Part shown: one piece after another, positions 21,828-33,542 of the stretch | How positions within the stretch are numbered: the first letter of the stretch is position 1 | How the letters are laid out: each line of letters begins with the position of its first letter | Assembly: GCA_002077045.2 (NCBI GenBank) | Contig: KZ111143.1 | Location: forward strand, 346,588 to 410,587 | Source: Rachicladosporium sp. CCFEE 5018 | Taxonomy: Eukaryota > Ascomycota > Dothideomycetes > Cladosporiales > Cladosporiaceae | Direction of reading: 5' to 3' | Length of the DNA stretch: 64,000 nt | Made by a program: the position numbers and the translations under genes | Notes under the pieces: generated by a model | What the model saw: the letters and a program-made list of their open reading frames with translations, nothing else | What the model was told of the DNA's origin: nothing | The model's database searches: none

Positions 21828-22451
21828 GATGTCTTTGGAGACTGATACGTGGGACACTCAATGGTGCTGTGTAATATATCTGTAGGATCATGGCAGGATG
21901 CGTTCATAATTACCCAATGCGGAGACGGAGGGCGAGATCGCTCTTGGACTTCGATCCTCAGCCGCGGCGTTCGCATGAAGCAGAACATTTTGATACCGCG
22001 ATAAAGCTGGATGTGCACTCGATGCAGTGCACAACGAACGTCAACCACTTCGTCGCAGTCGCGCAGTATCTACATATTTCCCAGAATGAAGCAATCGTCT
22101 CGTACGAAGGCCCTGCCATAAACTCCGAGGCGTCATCATTCGCGAAGCTCGCGGAGGTGCTCAGGAAACCCATCGTTGAGCACGGACTTCAAGAACCCAG
22201 GGTGCAAATGCGAGAGTTCACGATCGTCGCTCTATGCAAATCAACTAGACTATCAATCTTCTCTCGCTCTTCGTACAACTATCTTACCAACTCTGGAAGA
22301 CCATATCATCCCTCCACACAGATCGTCTATCAAGGAGCAACTTCCAGGAAGAGCAAGAAAATAATAATCTGATCCTCTGCGGTACCCAGCCGCCCTCATA
22401 TCAGATCTTACCGCTACACCTTTGTTCGGGCACAAGACATACAGAGTACAT
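21828..22451. other. Intergenic, no gene recognised
   Basis: Between Asn-tRNA synthetase and mitoferrin. A 71-codon minus-strand frame (21958-22173) is partly kept in copy B but is interrupted there and has no family likeness. The right part is the mitoferrin promoter. Confidence 0.45.
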
Positions 22452-23385
22452 ATGTCTGCGACGCGGTCGCTGGACTCTCTCGTGCCCGTTACGCCCGGGC
22501 AGCACATGGCGGCCCACGACAAGTTTATATTAGAGGAAGAGGAATATGAGTACGTCACCATTGGCTTGATTGGGGAGGACATATGGGCGAAGATTGGGGG
22601 TGAAGGGATGGAGACAGAGGATGTTTGGCTGACTGAAGTGGTGTAGCTATGAGAGTCTGCCGCCCAACTTCTCGCTCGCGGCGAACATGGTCGCGGGGGC
22701 GTTCGCGGGGATCGCGGTGAGTTGAAATGGAGGATTGAGGTACGGGCAAGCGCTGATATCGGTACAGGAACACTCCGTCATGTATCCGATCGATCTGCTT
22801 AAGGTAGGTTGCGCAGGATAAAGTAGCAGTCGGTCAAGGCCAGGAGCTAATCAATCCGGTAGACACGAATGCAAGTCGTCAACCCTACACCAGCAGCGAT
22901 ATACACCGGACTTGGTAATGCGATAGCAACGATATCACGAGTAGAAGGGTACATGTCATTATGGAGAGGACTGTCAAGCGTGATAGTAGGAGCAGGTCCG
23001 GCGCACGCAGTGTACTTTGCGACTTACGAGGCCGTGAAGCAGGCCATGGGTGGGAATGCAGCGGGCCATCACCCCTTAGCAGCAGGTGAGCAATCTCCTG
23101 TGCCGAAGTGCACACGGGAGCTGACACGTTCAAACCAGCAACAAGCGGCGCCTGCGCAACAATAGCAAGCGACGCCTTCATGAACCCCTTCGACGTAATA
23201 AAACAACGCATGCAACTCCACGGCTCGACGCACCGAACCCTCTCCTCCTGCGCCCGCACAGTCTTCCGAAACGAAGGTCTTCGAGCTTTCTACGTCTCCT
23301 ACCCCACAACCCTCGCCATGACAGTACCCTTCACGGCACTACAATTCACAGCCTACGAAAGCATAACGAAAGTCATGCAACGGCG
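22452..23385 (+). CDS. MRS3/4: Mitoferrin-type iron carrier, copy A, truncated by gap
   Basis: Exons 22452-22549, 22647-22716, 22768-22803, 22863-23085 and 23139 to the gap at 23385. The N-terminal stretch EEEEYDYESLPPNFSLAANM leads into the first carrier repeat, with YPIDLLKTRMQ split by an intron. The second repeat has NPFDVIKQRMQ. The third repeat and stop are missing because the contig ends. Intron positions are the same in all copies where they can be seen. An upstream in-frame ATG at 22422 is less likely as start. Confidence 0.9.
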
Positions 23386-23485
23386 NNNNNNNNNNNNNNN
23401 NNNNNNNNNNNNNNNNNNNNNNNNNNNNNNNNNNNNNNNNNNNNNNNNNNNNNNNNNNNNNNNNNNNNNNNNNNNNNNNNNNNNN
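23386..23485. other. Assembly gap (100 N)
   Basis: Exactly 100 N between the broken mitoferrin of copy A and the first base of copy B. Confidence 0.98.
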
Positions 23486-23734
23486 GATGTCGTAACTTGA
23501 TGAGTCTCAACTCCGATCAATCACCTTTCGATGTCCAACGTCTCGTATCGAGGACCATCAATTCGCAATCGAGGCACGCAGGGGCATGGAAAAAAGCTTC
23601 ACGCAATGTCCATAGTCATGGTACAGTAGGGGCCTCTTCAGCATTCCGAAGCATCAGACATCAATCCTCGATTATCGCGCAACACGAGTCCCCCCCAACT
23701 ACCACTATCAGGCAACATCATCTCCGATCTCCAT

Positions 23735-25235
23735 ATGCTCGCACTGCTAGGTCGCCGCACGATGTCTTCAATAAGTCCAGCTAAGATCGTGAGCCAGAAC
23801 TCCTACCTCGCCGCAGGCATGTATCCCTGGAAGAACCCATCCACCCCAAGTAGGACCTATCATCACATCCATCTGACTTTCCATCCCAGGCAAGCTCAAA
23901 ATAACCGAACACTTCTTCACCGTCCCCAAAGATCACTCCGCACCCTCCCCAAGCTCCCCAGCCAACACCCTAACCCTCTTCGCCCGCTCTGTAACCAAAG
24001 TCCCACCCGCCATAGCTCCCTCAACACCCCCACCAGCACTCCCGTGGCTTCTCTACCTCCAAGGCGGCCCCGGCTACCCCTGTCGTCCGCCCCAACACAG
24101 CCCCATGACCCAGATCCTGCTGGATAAGGGGTATCAATTGTTGTTCCTTGACCAGCGCGGGACGGGGCTGAGCACGCCCGTAACGGCGAGCACGCTGCAG
24201 ATGCGAGGGGAGGAGGACGTGCAGGCTAAGTACCTCAAGCTCTACCGTGCGGACTCGATTGTCAAAGATTGCGAAGCCATCCGTCTGGCCCTTACCAACG
24301 GCGAGAAATGGAGCATCCTCGGCCAATCCTTCGGCGGCTTCTGCAGCGTTACCTACCTCTCCTTCTACCCTGAAGGCTTGAGGGAAGTGTTTCTCTTCGG
24401 CGGTCTGATGCCTCTGGTCCGCACCCCAGACGAAGTCTATCGACGCCTGTATCCCAGGGTGAAAGCCAGGAACGGAGCATACTACGCCAAGTTCCCCGAG
24501 GACGTGGGCAGGGTGAAGAAGATCCTCTCCTACCTGGGCAGATTCGGTGATGGAGTCATCAAGCTGCCTTCCGGAGGCGATCTCACGCGACGACGCTTCT
24601 TACAGCTCGGTCTGGCGTTCGGCGGCCACGGAGGACTGGACTCGGTACACGACATCGTGCTCAAGTGCGCAACTGACATCGACATGTTCGGCCACCTCAC
24701 GAGGAACGCGCTCAGTGCTGTGGATGGTGCGGTGAACTTCGACGACGCACTGCTATATGCCATCCTGCACGAGCCGATCTACTGCTCGGGCAAGGGTAAC
24801 ACAGCAGACTGGTCAGCGCAGCGAGTCCGTGACGAGTTTCCTGAGTTCACACTCGACGAGCAGACCTCCATTGCAACCAACGACAGCGCAACAGAGACCC
24901 CTGTCAACTTCAGCGGCGAGATGGTCTACCCCTGGATGTTCTCCGACTACACCGAGCTGCGCAAAGTCTCTCGAGTCGCTGAGCGAGTGGCGCAAGATGA
25001 CGACTGGTCCGAACTGTTCCACGAAGAGCAGCTAGCGAAGAACGAGGTGCCTATTTATGCAGCGGCGTATCAAGAGGATATGTACGTTGACTATGACTTG
25101 AGCATGCAGACGGCAGCGAAGATCAAGGGATGCAAGGTGTTTAGTACGAATATGCTGTATCACGATGCTGTGCGGAGTCGGGTGGAGGAGGTCATGAAAG
25201 GGGTGTTTGGGTTGAGGGATGATGTGGTAGACTGA
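23735..25235 (+). CDS. Prolyl aminopeptidase-like alpha/beta hydrolase (S33), copy B
   Basis: Exons 23735-23849 and 23890-25235, 486 residues, the same structure as copy A. It keeps the DQRG motif (Arg128, codon at 24156) that is changed in copy A, along with LYLQGGPG, GQSFGG and YHDAVRSR. Between about 24225 and 24385 the two copies differ at nearly every third codon position, yet only three or so residues change. The flanking parts of the gene are almost identical. The codons in this patch are mostly C-ending in copy B and mixed in copy A. Confidence 0.9.
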
Positions 25236-25269
25236 GATAGAGATCCAAGTCCGAGGGGGACCAGTGAGA

Positions 25270-26232
25270 CTATATACTGCTGCTCTCACCCGCCTCTCCA
25301 TTCGTCCCCTCCGCCTTCTTCGCTGCCCCGACCTTCTCCCTCGGCACGACCTTCAGCGAGAAGTCCACATGCCTCGTCCCCTGATGTATACTCGAACTGC
25401 TAATAATATCCACATCATCGCACACATAACTCTCCACATTCCCTTCCGTCAACCCCCCACTAACCTCAATCAACATCCTGCCCCCGCCATACTTCTCTTT
25501 CAAACTCCTCGCCGCAACCTTCACCCCCTCCCCATCAAAGTTATCCAACATTACCACATCCGCACCCGCCTGGATAGCCTCCTCAGCCTCCGCCTCAGTC
25601 TGACACTCCACCTCAACCTTAATCGCGAACCCGCCGGCTGCTTTCGCGGCGTGCACAGCGCTCGTGATGCTGCCGCCACAGGCCCAGATATGGTTGTCTT
25701 TAAGCATTGTCATTGTGCTGAGATCATGCCTGTGTGGGTCGCAACCGCCGACTAGCATGCCGTATTTTTCTACGAGCCGGAAGCCGGGGGTGGTTTTGCG
25801 CGTGCCGGCTAGGATGCCTCTGTAGCCTGCTCGGCGCAGGAGGGAGAGCAGGCCGGCGCTGGCTGTTGCGATGCCGGAGCAGCGTGCGAGGGTGTTCAGT
25901 GCCACCCGTTCTCCCAAGAGCAGATTCCTCACCGGTCCCTTGACAGTCGCGCAGTCCTGCTTCCCTGACTTGCCGACTTCACCGCCTTCCGCTACATGCC
26001 ACTCGACTGTGCAGTCTAGTTGCCGGAAGACCTCGTCAAAGAAGGGCACGCCAGCTACGATGCCTTTGGACTTTGCGAAGAGGTGGGCTTCAGCTGGGGC
26101 GGCGCCGACCACGAAGCCGCCGTGGTCGAAGGAAGGTGTGTCTTCGGCTAGCCAGGAGGTTATGAGGGGGCGGTAGGAAGGCGGGAGGAGGTGGGCTGGA
26201 TTGCCGTGGGCGGGAGCGCCTTCCTTGGGCAT
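25270..26232 (-). CDS. BNA6: Nicotinate-nucleotide pyrophosphorylase, copy B
   Basis: Single exon of 320 residues, same length and motifs as the copy at 14185-15147. Differences include WACGG for WARGG after MLKDNHI and a changed C-terminal tail (GEAGESSSI). A patch near 25820-25960 is much more diverged than the rest. Both copies look functional. Confidence 0.94.
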   Translation of the reverse strand: MPKEGAPAHGNPAHLLPPSYRPLITSWLAEDTPSFDHGGFVVGAAPAEAHLFAKSKGIVAGVPFFDEVFRQLDCTVEWHVAEGGEVGKSGKQDCATVKGPVRNLLLGERVALNTLARCSGIATASAGLLSLLRRAGYRGILAGTRKTTPGFRLVEKYGMLVGGCDPHRHDLSTMTMLKDNHIWACGGSITSAVHAAKAAGGFAIKVEVECQTEAEAEEAIQAGADVVMLDNFDGEGVKVAARSLKEKYGGGRMLIEVSGGLTEGNVESYVCDDVDIISSSSIHQGTRHVDFSLKVVPREKVGAAKKAEGTNGEAGESSSI

Positions 26233-27082
26233 TGTGGAGGGATTGATGGCAGGGCGATGGAGTCAGAGGAAATGGGTTGACTTGACTTACTCTTCGGAGC
26301 TCGGCTTATGAGGCTCAGATGATGGAGTGAGGTTGCGATCTCGGCATAGCTTGTAGTGCCTGGTAGGGGCACTTCGCTTGCTGAGGCTGCATCTCCTACC
26401 TCAGGCGTACAACGGCCACAGTTCCTAACCAAAGGGCAGCGCTGATTTACATCGCTGTACTCGCTGTCCACGCTCAGCGCGTGCCTATGGAGAGGCCCTC
26501 GTCGTCTACTCACATCCTTCACTGCACGTGATCCCAAGCCTCCGTTCTTGCCAACATGACGTCGCTTCGACCCCACTAAAGCCCGACGTCACTTCCTCAC
26601 ATCACCCCACTAGCGAACTGAGAGCAACAACCAAAACAGGGCCAGGCCAGCACCGACATTCACCACCTTGCATAAGAAGTGCATATGCAACATAATTGAC
26701 GCTGTCATAGCCAATGGGCAGTCTCGGAGCTGACATGGGGCGTTTCAGATACTCCAGGCTAAAGCTACCACGTGAGTGCACAGAGGGCTGGAATGAGGTC
26801 TAGTTGCGTAGCACCGCCACTTCCCTCACTACGCACGCCATTCACTGCGTGCAGCTTCCATTCACTCGTGTTGTCATGACGTCGCTTCCTTGTGTACGTG
26901 GTCTGTTTGCTCGGTGGTACGGCAGTGGCTGTTGATGGCGCAGGTACAAGTAGATCTTTCTCTGCCCCTCGTCTTCTCTTCTCCTACACCAATCCCACTC
27001 ACAACCAACCTTCAACCAAGCACTCACTCAGTCTTCCACTCAATCAACTCATTTACCGACCAACCAACAACAACCCGCCAAC
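26233..27082. promoter_or_regulatory. Divergent promoter region, copy B, with conserved CRE-like sites
   Basis: Counterpart of 15148-15995. The CRE-like octamers are at 26557-26564, 26584-26591 and 26877-26884, unchanged while nearby bases differ. Confidence 0.5.
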
Positions 27083-27473
27083 ATGTCTGATCTCGGCCGC
27101 AAAAGCAACGCTGACAGTGCGTCTACTACTCCCGTCAAACTCATTAACAGCTCACTAACAACATCACAGAGCTCGGTGACAAGCTCCAGCCCGACTCCTC
27201 CAAGTCCACCCTCGACAAGGTCGGCGACTCCCTCACTGGTGCCGGAGACAAGGTCGCTCGGTAAGTCACCTTATGCCCTCTTTCATCACCATTTCATCAC
27301 TGACGTCCAATCCCAGCGACGTCGTCCCCGACTCCCAGAAGTCCACCAGCCAGTCCCTTTCCGACAAGGCCGACCGCACCAAGGACTCCCACACCGGTCA
27401 TAATGCGCCCGGCCAGGAGTCCCTGCTCGACAAGGCCAAGGACGCCGTCGGCATGGGCAACAAGCACACCTAG
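27083..27473 (+). CDS. HSP12: Hsp12/Hsp9-like small stress protein, copy B
   Basis: Exons 27083-27116, 27170-27260 and 27317-27473; 93 residues. The protein differs from copy A at about one position (DKADRTKD for DKAGRTKD), while the introns carry several substitutions. This shows that the coding sequence is under constraint. Confidence 0.9.
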
Positions 27474-27647
27474 AAGTTGTTCGGCCATGAGCACCATTCT
27501 TCCCTGAGCAGCACGCATGAGCACCAGCACGACTGCGAGACCTGCACTACACCTGCACCTATGACGACGACATGGACAACCACCTCGACGGCTGGCACTG
27601 AGGCTTCGAAGGCTGATATTGTTGGTGGTACGCCTGCAGTGTCTTGA
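27474..27647 (+). other. Open frame in phase after the HSP12-like stop codon, copy B
   Basis: 57 sense codons after the TAG to a TGA at 27645-27647. Relative to copy A there is a 3-nt insertion that keeps the frame. By my count about three changes are silent and about six change a residue, so selection on the protein looks weak. Confidence 0.4.
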
Positions 27648-28384
27648 TGTGGGGATTGGGGTTGTGTGGGTGCTTAAGCGGGCTGTCTGATGGAAGGATG
27701 GGAAGATGAGTTGCACACACACACCGGCTCTAACATGAGCATCACGGCATGAGTTATGAGACCCTGATGGGAGTTTGAGCTACCTGATACTGCGGTATTC
27801 ACCTATTGTATGCAGTCAAACCCTGACCACCTCGCCTCATCGCCTTCTTCACCGTATTGTTCATTGTCCTCGACATGTCCTAACCCCGGCCTCCATTGAT
27901 ATTGCCTTGCATCTTTTCAACTTTACGCTTGAGCGGCGACCCATACTGCTTTCGCAACACGCATCTCGTGACCTAGAGATAAACGTGATAGACTGGCGTC
28001 GTCAAGCTGCCTCTCAAAGGTGCTGTACTGACAATCGTGCTACGAGACTGCGAAAGGAAGCAGGAGTAGTATGCCAGGTTGAGGGAGACAGCGAACGAAC
28101 ATTAGCGAAGACACGGCACTTTAGCCTGTTTTCTTGCTGAACTCATATCACATATGTAGTCAGCGGATAGATGAGCGACTTCGTGCAGTAACAGGGAGCA
28201 CAGCGATCAAGATACGTGCATCAAGGGAGCAATGCACCACATCGTGTATCATACTGCATCACCTCGTGCTGTCTAACCCTGATTCTGGCAATGCGCCGTC
28301 CGTCGCAGCGTCCAGCACCCGCATGCCACAACGGCTCTCCAGACCGTGCACTGAAATCGTATTCCTTGCAAGGTTTCAATGCAT
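27648..28384. other. Intergenic between convergent genes, copy B
   Basis: Counterpart of 16558-17290. No gene recognised. Confidence 0.5.
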
Positions 28385-31136
28385 TCAGCCTCCCCGTTCC
28401 CCAAACTCCCTCGACCAGTCCTCAAACTCCTTTAGTCCTTGCTTCGATACCGATGGTCTGATATTACCCAGGCTGGCCCGGAAGTCATCTATACCGATCG
28501 GACGAATGTCTTCGGGAGACATATGCAGGAGTCGTTCGCCCAAGCTGCGGAGAGGGCCCATGGCGGCGTCTTTGGCGAGGGCGGTGATGTCGGAGCCGCT
28601 GAAACCTGAGAAGATGTGTCAGTAGACTAAAGACGCAGGCAGGGCAATATGAGGGAGCGGGGGAACTGAGGTGTACCGTCAGTGAGCTGCACGAGAGTTT
28701 GTAGCTGTGCAGCACTCAGGTTATGGTTCTGGGAAGCAAGCAGGTTGCGAAGCTGCTTCTCGCGAACCCAGTCCTCCGGTAACGGGATGTACTGTCGTCT
28801 CACGAAGCGTCTTCGAGCGGCTTCATCGATAGCCCAGGGCAGATTTGTGGCAGCTAGCACAAGCACCCGACTCGCATCGCCCTTTTCCTTATTCTGCTCT
28901 TCGCGACCAGCGGCGGCTTTCTGCAAATCAGACCACTGAATCAAAAACTCCGTCTTGATTCTGCGGGTTGCTTCGTGCTCTGAGCTTCCACCGCGGGATC
29001 CGAGAAGGGAGTCAATTTCGTCGACGAAGATGATACTAGGTGCGAGAGCTTTCGCTATCTCGAACAAGGCGCGGACAAGCTTTTCAGACTCACCAAGATA
29101 CTTGCTAGTGAGACTGCTAGCTGAGATGGCGAAGAAGACGCTCTTACTCTCTGTTGCCACAGCTCTGGCCAGCATGGTCTTGCCTGTACCCGGAGGGCCG
29201 AAGAGCAGCATGCCTCTTGCTGGCTCGCGGAGACCCATGAACAGATCTGGTCGCAAAAAAGGGTAGACTACCGTCTCCTTGAGTGATGTCTTCGCGATCT
29301 CGAGACCGGCTACATCGTCCCAATGCACTTCATCGCCTTGAATGACGATCTCGTTAAAGATCTGCTTAGCAGCACCCTCATCTACGCCTTTGGGAAGATT
29401 CTTTAGTATCTTGGCTACACGAAGATCCCAGGCTGTCGAGTTTGAGGGATGTTCGTCTCCTGAGGAGTCATGGGACTCGTCTGTACCTGGTGGAGTGATC
29501 GTGGTGCTCGGAATGGGCCGAGCGCGGTCTTTGGGGCGGGTTGTTCGGGGTGAGCTTTCAGGACTTGTAGGCATCCGGGTAGGCGGGCTATTCTGCGCAT
29601 CCCGGCTCATGCGCTCGTTAAGATTCCGACGTGTTCCATCGAGTTGCTGGCGTTGCGCGGTAGCGTTCACCACACCGGCTGCTCGAGTCACTGCCTTCCG
29701 CGGTATGACAGGCGATTGCTTGGCTTGCGCGGTCTTCGGCGGTGCGAAGCCAGCTGATGTCGGAGTCACGGCCAAGTTTGCAGCCTGCCTAATCGCGAGC
29801 TCTGGTGGCTTCTTCGGTCGGCCGGGGTACTCTTTCATGTATGTCAGAGGTTTCGCAAGTCCAGCTTCAGCGATCGTCTGTGGTGCGAATGGCCTCTTGG
29901 CAGACTCTGGGCTGTCTGCTACAGTTGGCGCGTGGTGTCGAGGCGGAGGAGGAGGAGGAACCGGAGACTTTGCTGTCGCCATTGAGTCATCGCTGCGCGA
30001 GTACGATGTGCTCGCGTACGGGCCGGGTCGAACAGGGTGCTCTGGATAAGGCGGCGGAGGCGGTACCCCATAACTCGTACGGCTGATCGAGCTCGAGCTA
30101 TCTTGTGGGCGAAGAAAGTCACGTGGACTTGGCGGTCTGACTACCGAGTTGTGCGAAGATCGTCTGTTCGGAAGTTCTGGCCCCTCGCCAGTGGGTGGTC
30201 TTTCCACAAGCGATCGTGTATACGGGTCCCATGCCGCTGCCGGCTCCGGACTCGTGCGTGTAGTAGACGCGACTGGCTCTGCACTCCCAGCACCCGATCT
30301 CGAAGGCCAGACCTGTGTCGCCGCTTTCGCTGCGGCAGTCGGGGTCTTCCCACGCAGCGTCGCAGCAAGCTTGCCCGAGGAAGATGAGCTTGTCCGGTCC
30401 TTGGGCTCCTTGCGCAGTGTTCTCAGCATCCCGCCCTTCTTCTCGGGACTGGGCGTCCTAGACCCTCGACGCGGCTGCTCTCCAGGTGGTGGCAGCAGAC
30501 TTTCTGAGCCGTTGCGCAGGCTGTTCGATCTTGATCCGTCGTCTGTCGGTTGCCGAACACTAGCATACGAGGGTCGCGTGTACTGCTGCACTGGTCGTGG
30601 TGGCGGAGGAGGGGCAGGTCGCGGTATGTCGGCATACGTCGCCTGTGGGATAGTATCACCACCGAGCCATGTCGCCCTTTCTATGCTCGGAGTCGCCCTC
30701 GGCGTTGTTGCTGGGGAGTCCTTCCGTAGCCGAAACGGGTTGCTGTTGCTTCCTGCTGGCTTCGCTTCCTCCGTTGCATCTTCCCGAGATTTCTTCAGTG
30801 CTTGCAGTAGATCTACACGCTCCTTGCATTGCAACTCCATACTTCGCAATGAATCCTGGAGTGCTTTCTCCGTCTCTGTCCGCGGCGAGTAGCCGGAGGG
30901 GACCCGGTAGGCATTATGGTAGTAGATTTGGTCCAGAGCTTCTCGCCAGGCGCGAAGGGCTTCCGCTTCGTTGTTCTGTTGCAATCTACTGTTAGGAGGT
31001 GCGTCTTGAGGGTATGTACAAACATGGTCTGGGAGAGCCTCACCTGTCCTTCGAAGTAGATCGCAGTGGAGCATGTTAAGTAGCATTCATCATATGTCTT
31101 CTGCATGGAAGACGCAGCGGTCTTCCTAGTATTCAT
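28385..31136 (-). CDS. MIT-domain AAA ATPase of the spastin/Sap1 clade, copy B
   Basis: Exons 31136-31044, 30975-28677 and 28605-28385. Exon lengths (93, 2299 and 221 nt) are the same as in copy A, giving 870 residues. The AAA module is nearly unchanged. Most replacements fall in the disordered linker, as expected for two working copies under the same constraint. Confidence 0.88.
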
Positions 31137-31369
31137 CGCGAAGGTCCAGTATGAGGTATGCAAACATCGCTGTCTTCATCAAGATCGCATGTGATTGCAG
31201 CAAATGCGATTGATGTTCAAGGCGTGTGACGTGGTGAGGCTGGAGACGTGAAAGCTTAAAATCTGCGCCACAAGGAGGACGACAGCGGCGGTCCAATGCA
31301 AAGGCAACACGAGTCTCACGCGCACCACTAACGAACCATCATTGCAGACGTGAGGCACATCGCCAGGCA

Positions 31370-32919
31370 ATGCGGGCATGGCGGCCTCTTCGGAAGCACG
31401 TGAAGGACCTTGATGCGCTTCGCCGACGTTGCTTGTCAACAAAGCCGGACAGAGTTAGCATCGCTGGACTCCTGAATAGCGATGGGGTGAACGGCGCTGC
31501 CGGTATTACCGTGAACGGCTGGGTGCGATCGGTGAGAAAGCAGAAGAAAGTCGCGTTTGCCGCCATAAGCGATGGTTCGACTACGACAGCGCTGCAGGCG
31601 GTGCTGAAGCCGGAGCAGGCCGAAGGGTGACTATCACTTGCATTCAACGATCGACGTGAATCAGCAGCTGACAATGTTGCAGGCTCTCGACGGGCGCAGC
31701 CGTGCGTCTACAAGGTCAATGGGTGAAGTCACCTGGCGGCAAACAGAGCCATGAACTTCAGGTCTCCGAAGTGGCTGTACTCGGCGACAACGACGCTGAA
31801 GGCAATCCCATCCAGCCCAAGTACCAGACGCCTGAGTTCCTTCGAACAGTACCCCATCTGCGAGCTCGAACGCCGGGCAATGCTCTGGTCCTGCGACTGC
31901 GATCTGCTGTCATAGCAAGCTTGACGCGTTTCTTCGACGAGCAGGGCTTTGTACAATGCCATACGCCCGTCATTACATCGTCTGATTGCGAGGGCGCTGG
32001 GGAGGTCTTCACTGTGTCAGCGAATCCGGCCAAGAGGTCCAAGGAGACCGAGCAGGTCAATCACTTCTTCAAGGATCCCAAGTACCTCACAGTTTCAGCA
32101 CAGCTGCATCTTGAAGCTCTCTCGCATGCAGTTGACAGAGTATGGACTCTGTCACCAACGTTTCGCGCAGAGAAGAGCGATACGCCACGACATCTCTCCG
32201 AATTCTACATGTTAGAAGCTGAGCAGTGTTTTCTCGAAGACCCTAATCAAGTGATGGATGTTGTCGAAAGTATGCTTCGCGCTGTGGCGACCGATCTGTC
32301 TACCTCTGCGGTGTACTACGAGCTGCTAGCATCGAAAGATGCGCATCACTCGGATGAAGTTGATGTTGTGATCGACAGCGGTACTCTCGAGCGGCGATGG
32401 GAAGGTTTGCAAGCGGCGGACTGGCCTCGCATTACCTACGACGAAGCCATCAATGTTCTCGAAGAAGCGAATAATGTGCGTAGCCCAATCTTCACGATTC
32501 AACCCAGCTACAACGACGGTCTTGCGGCAGAGCACGAGCGCTACCTTGCCAATCATCTCGGCAAAGGCTCTCCGATCTTCATTACTCACTACCCTGCTGT
32601 CCAAAAGCCCTTCTATATGTCCCGATCGCCTGAAGACCCCGCGAAAGCTGAGTGCTTCGATCTGCTCGTCCCAGATCTGTGCGAGCTCGCTGGTGGGTCG
32701 ATGCGTGAACACAATGCTCAGGCACTACACAAGGCTATGGCAGCAAAGGGCGTCAGTGGAGAAGGATTGGAATGGTACATGGACCTCAGGAAATATGGCA
32801 GTGTAAAGCATGGGGGCTTTGGACTGGGCTTCGACAGGCTGATCTGCTATCTGAGTGGCGTGAGCAATTTGAGAGATGTGGTCGCTTTCCCACGGTGGGC
32901 TGGGAGGTGCGAGTGCTGA
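31370..32919 (+). CDS. SLM5: Mitochondrial asparaginyl-tRNA synthetase, copy B
   Basis: Exons 31370-31626 and 31683-32919, 497 residues. All class II motifs are kept. Replacements sit in surface loops, for example after SANPAK, where copy A has GSNGTKQVDH and copy B RSKETEQVNH. Confidence 0.92.
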
Positions 32920-33542
32920 GATGTCTTTGGAGACTGATACGTGGGACACTCAATGGTGCTGTGTAATATATCTGTAGGATCATGGCAGGATGCGTTCATA
33001 ATTACCCAATGCGGAGACGGAGGGCGAGATCGCTCTCCGACTTCGATCCTCAGCCGCGGCGTTCGCATTAAGCAAGAACATCATGATACCGCGATAAAGC
33101 TGAATGTGTACTGGATGCAGTGCACAACGAACGTCGGCCACTTCGTCGTAGTCGCGCAGTATCTACATATCTCCCAGCATGAATCAATCGTCTCGTACGA
33201 AGGCCCTGCCATAAACTCCGAGGCGTCATCATTCGCGAAGCTCGCGGAGGTGCTCAGGAAACCCACCGTTGAGCACGGACTTCAAGAACCCAGGGTGCAA
33301 ATGCGAGAGTTCACGATCGCCGCTCTATGCAGATCAACTAGACTATCAATCTTCTCTCGCTCCTCGTACACCATCTTACCAACTCTGGAAGACCATACCA
33401 ACCCTCCACACAGATCGTCTATCAAGGAGCAACTTCCAGAAAGAGCAAGAAAATAATAATCTGATCCTCCGCGGCACCCAGCCGCCCCATATCAGATCTT
33501 ACCGCTACACCTTTGTTCGAGCACAAGACATACAAAGTACAT
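32920..33542. other. Intergenic, copy B
   Basis: Counterpart of 21828-22451. The plus-strand frame at 32941-33456 is not matched by the same frame in copy A, so I treat it as non-coding. Confidence 0.45.

Larger units (their letters stand above)
12403..23385. repeat. Duplicated 11-kb block, copy A
   Basis: Collinear with 23486-34618. Both begin with the same bases (GATGTCGTAACTTGATGAG) directly after a 100-N gap. Gene order and orientation are the same: aminopeptidase +, BNA6 -, HSP12-like +, AAA ATPase -, Asn-tRNA synthetase +, mitoferrin +. Exon and intron boundaries agree, and indels are few (offset drifts from 11083 to about 11094). Copy A stops 143 bp earlier within mitoferrin than copy B. 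Most of the block differs by one to a few per cent, with much more diverged patches. Confidence 0.95.

Noticed and set aside
29342..30049. 235-codon plus-strand frame (and the matching one at 18248-18841) inside the AAA ATPase
   Set aside because: Antisense to the disordered, GC-rich linker of the ATPase, with no domain; the frame follows from codon bias of the real gene.
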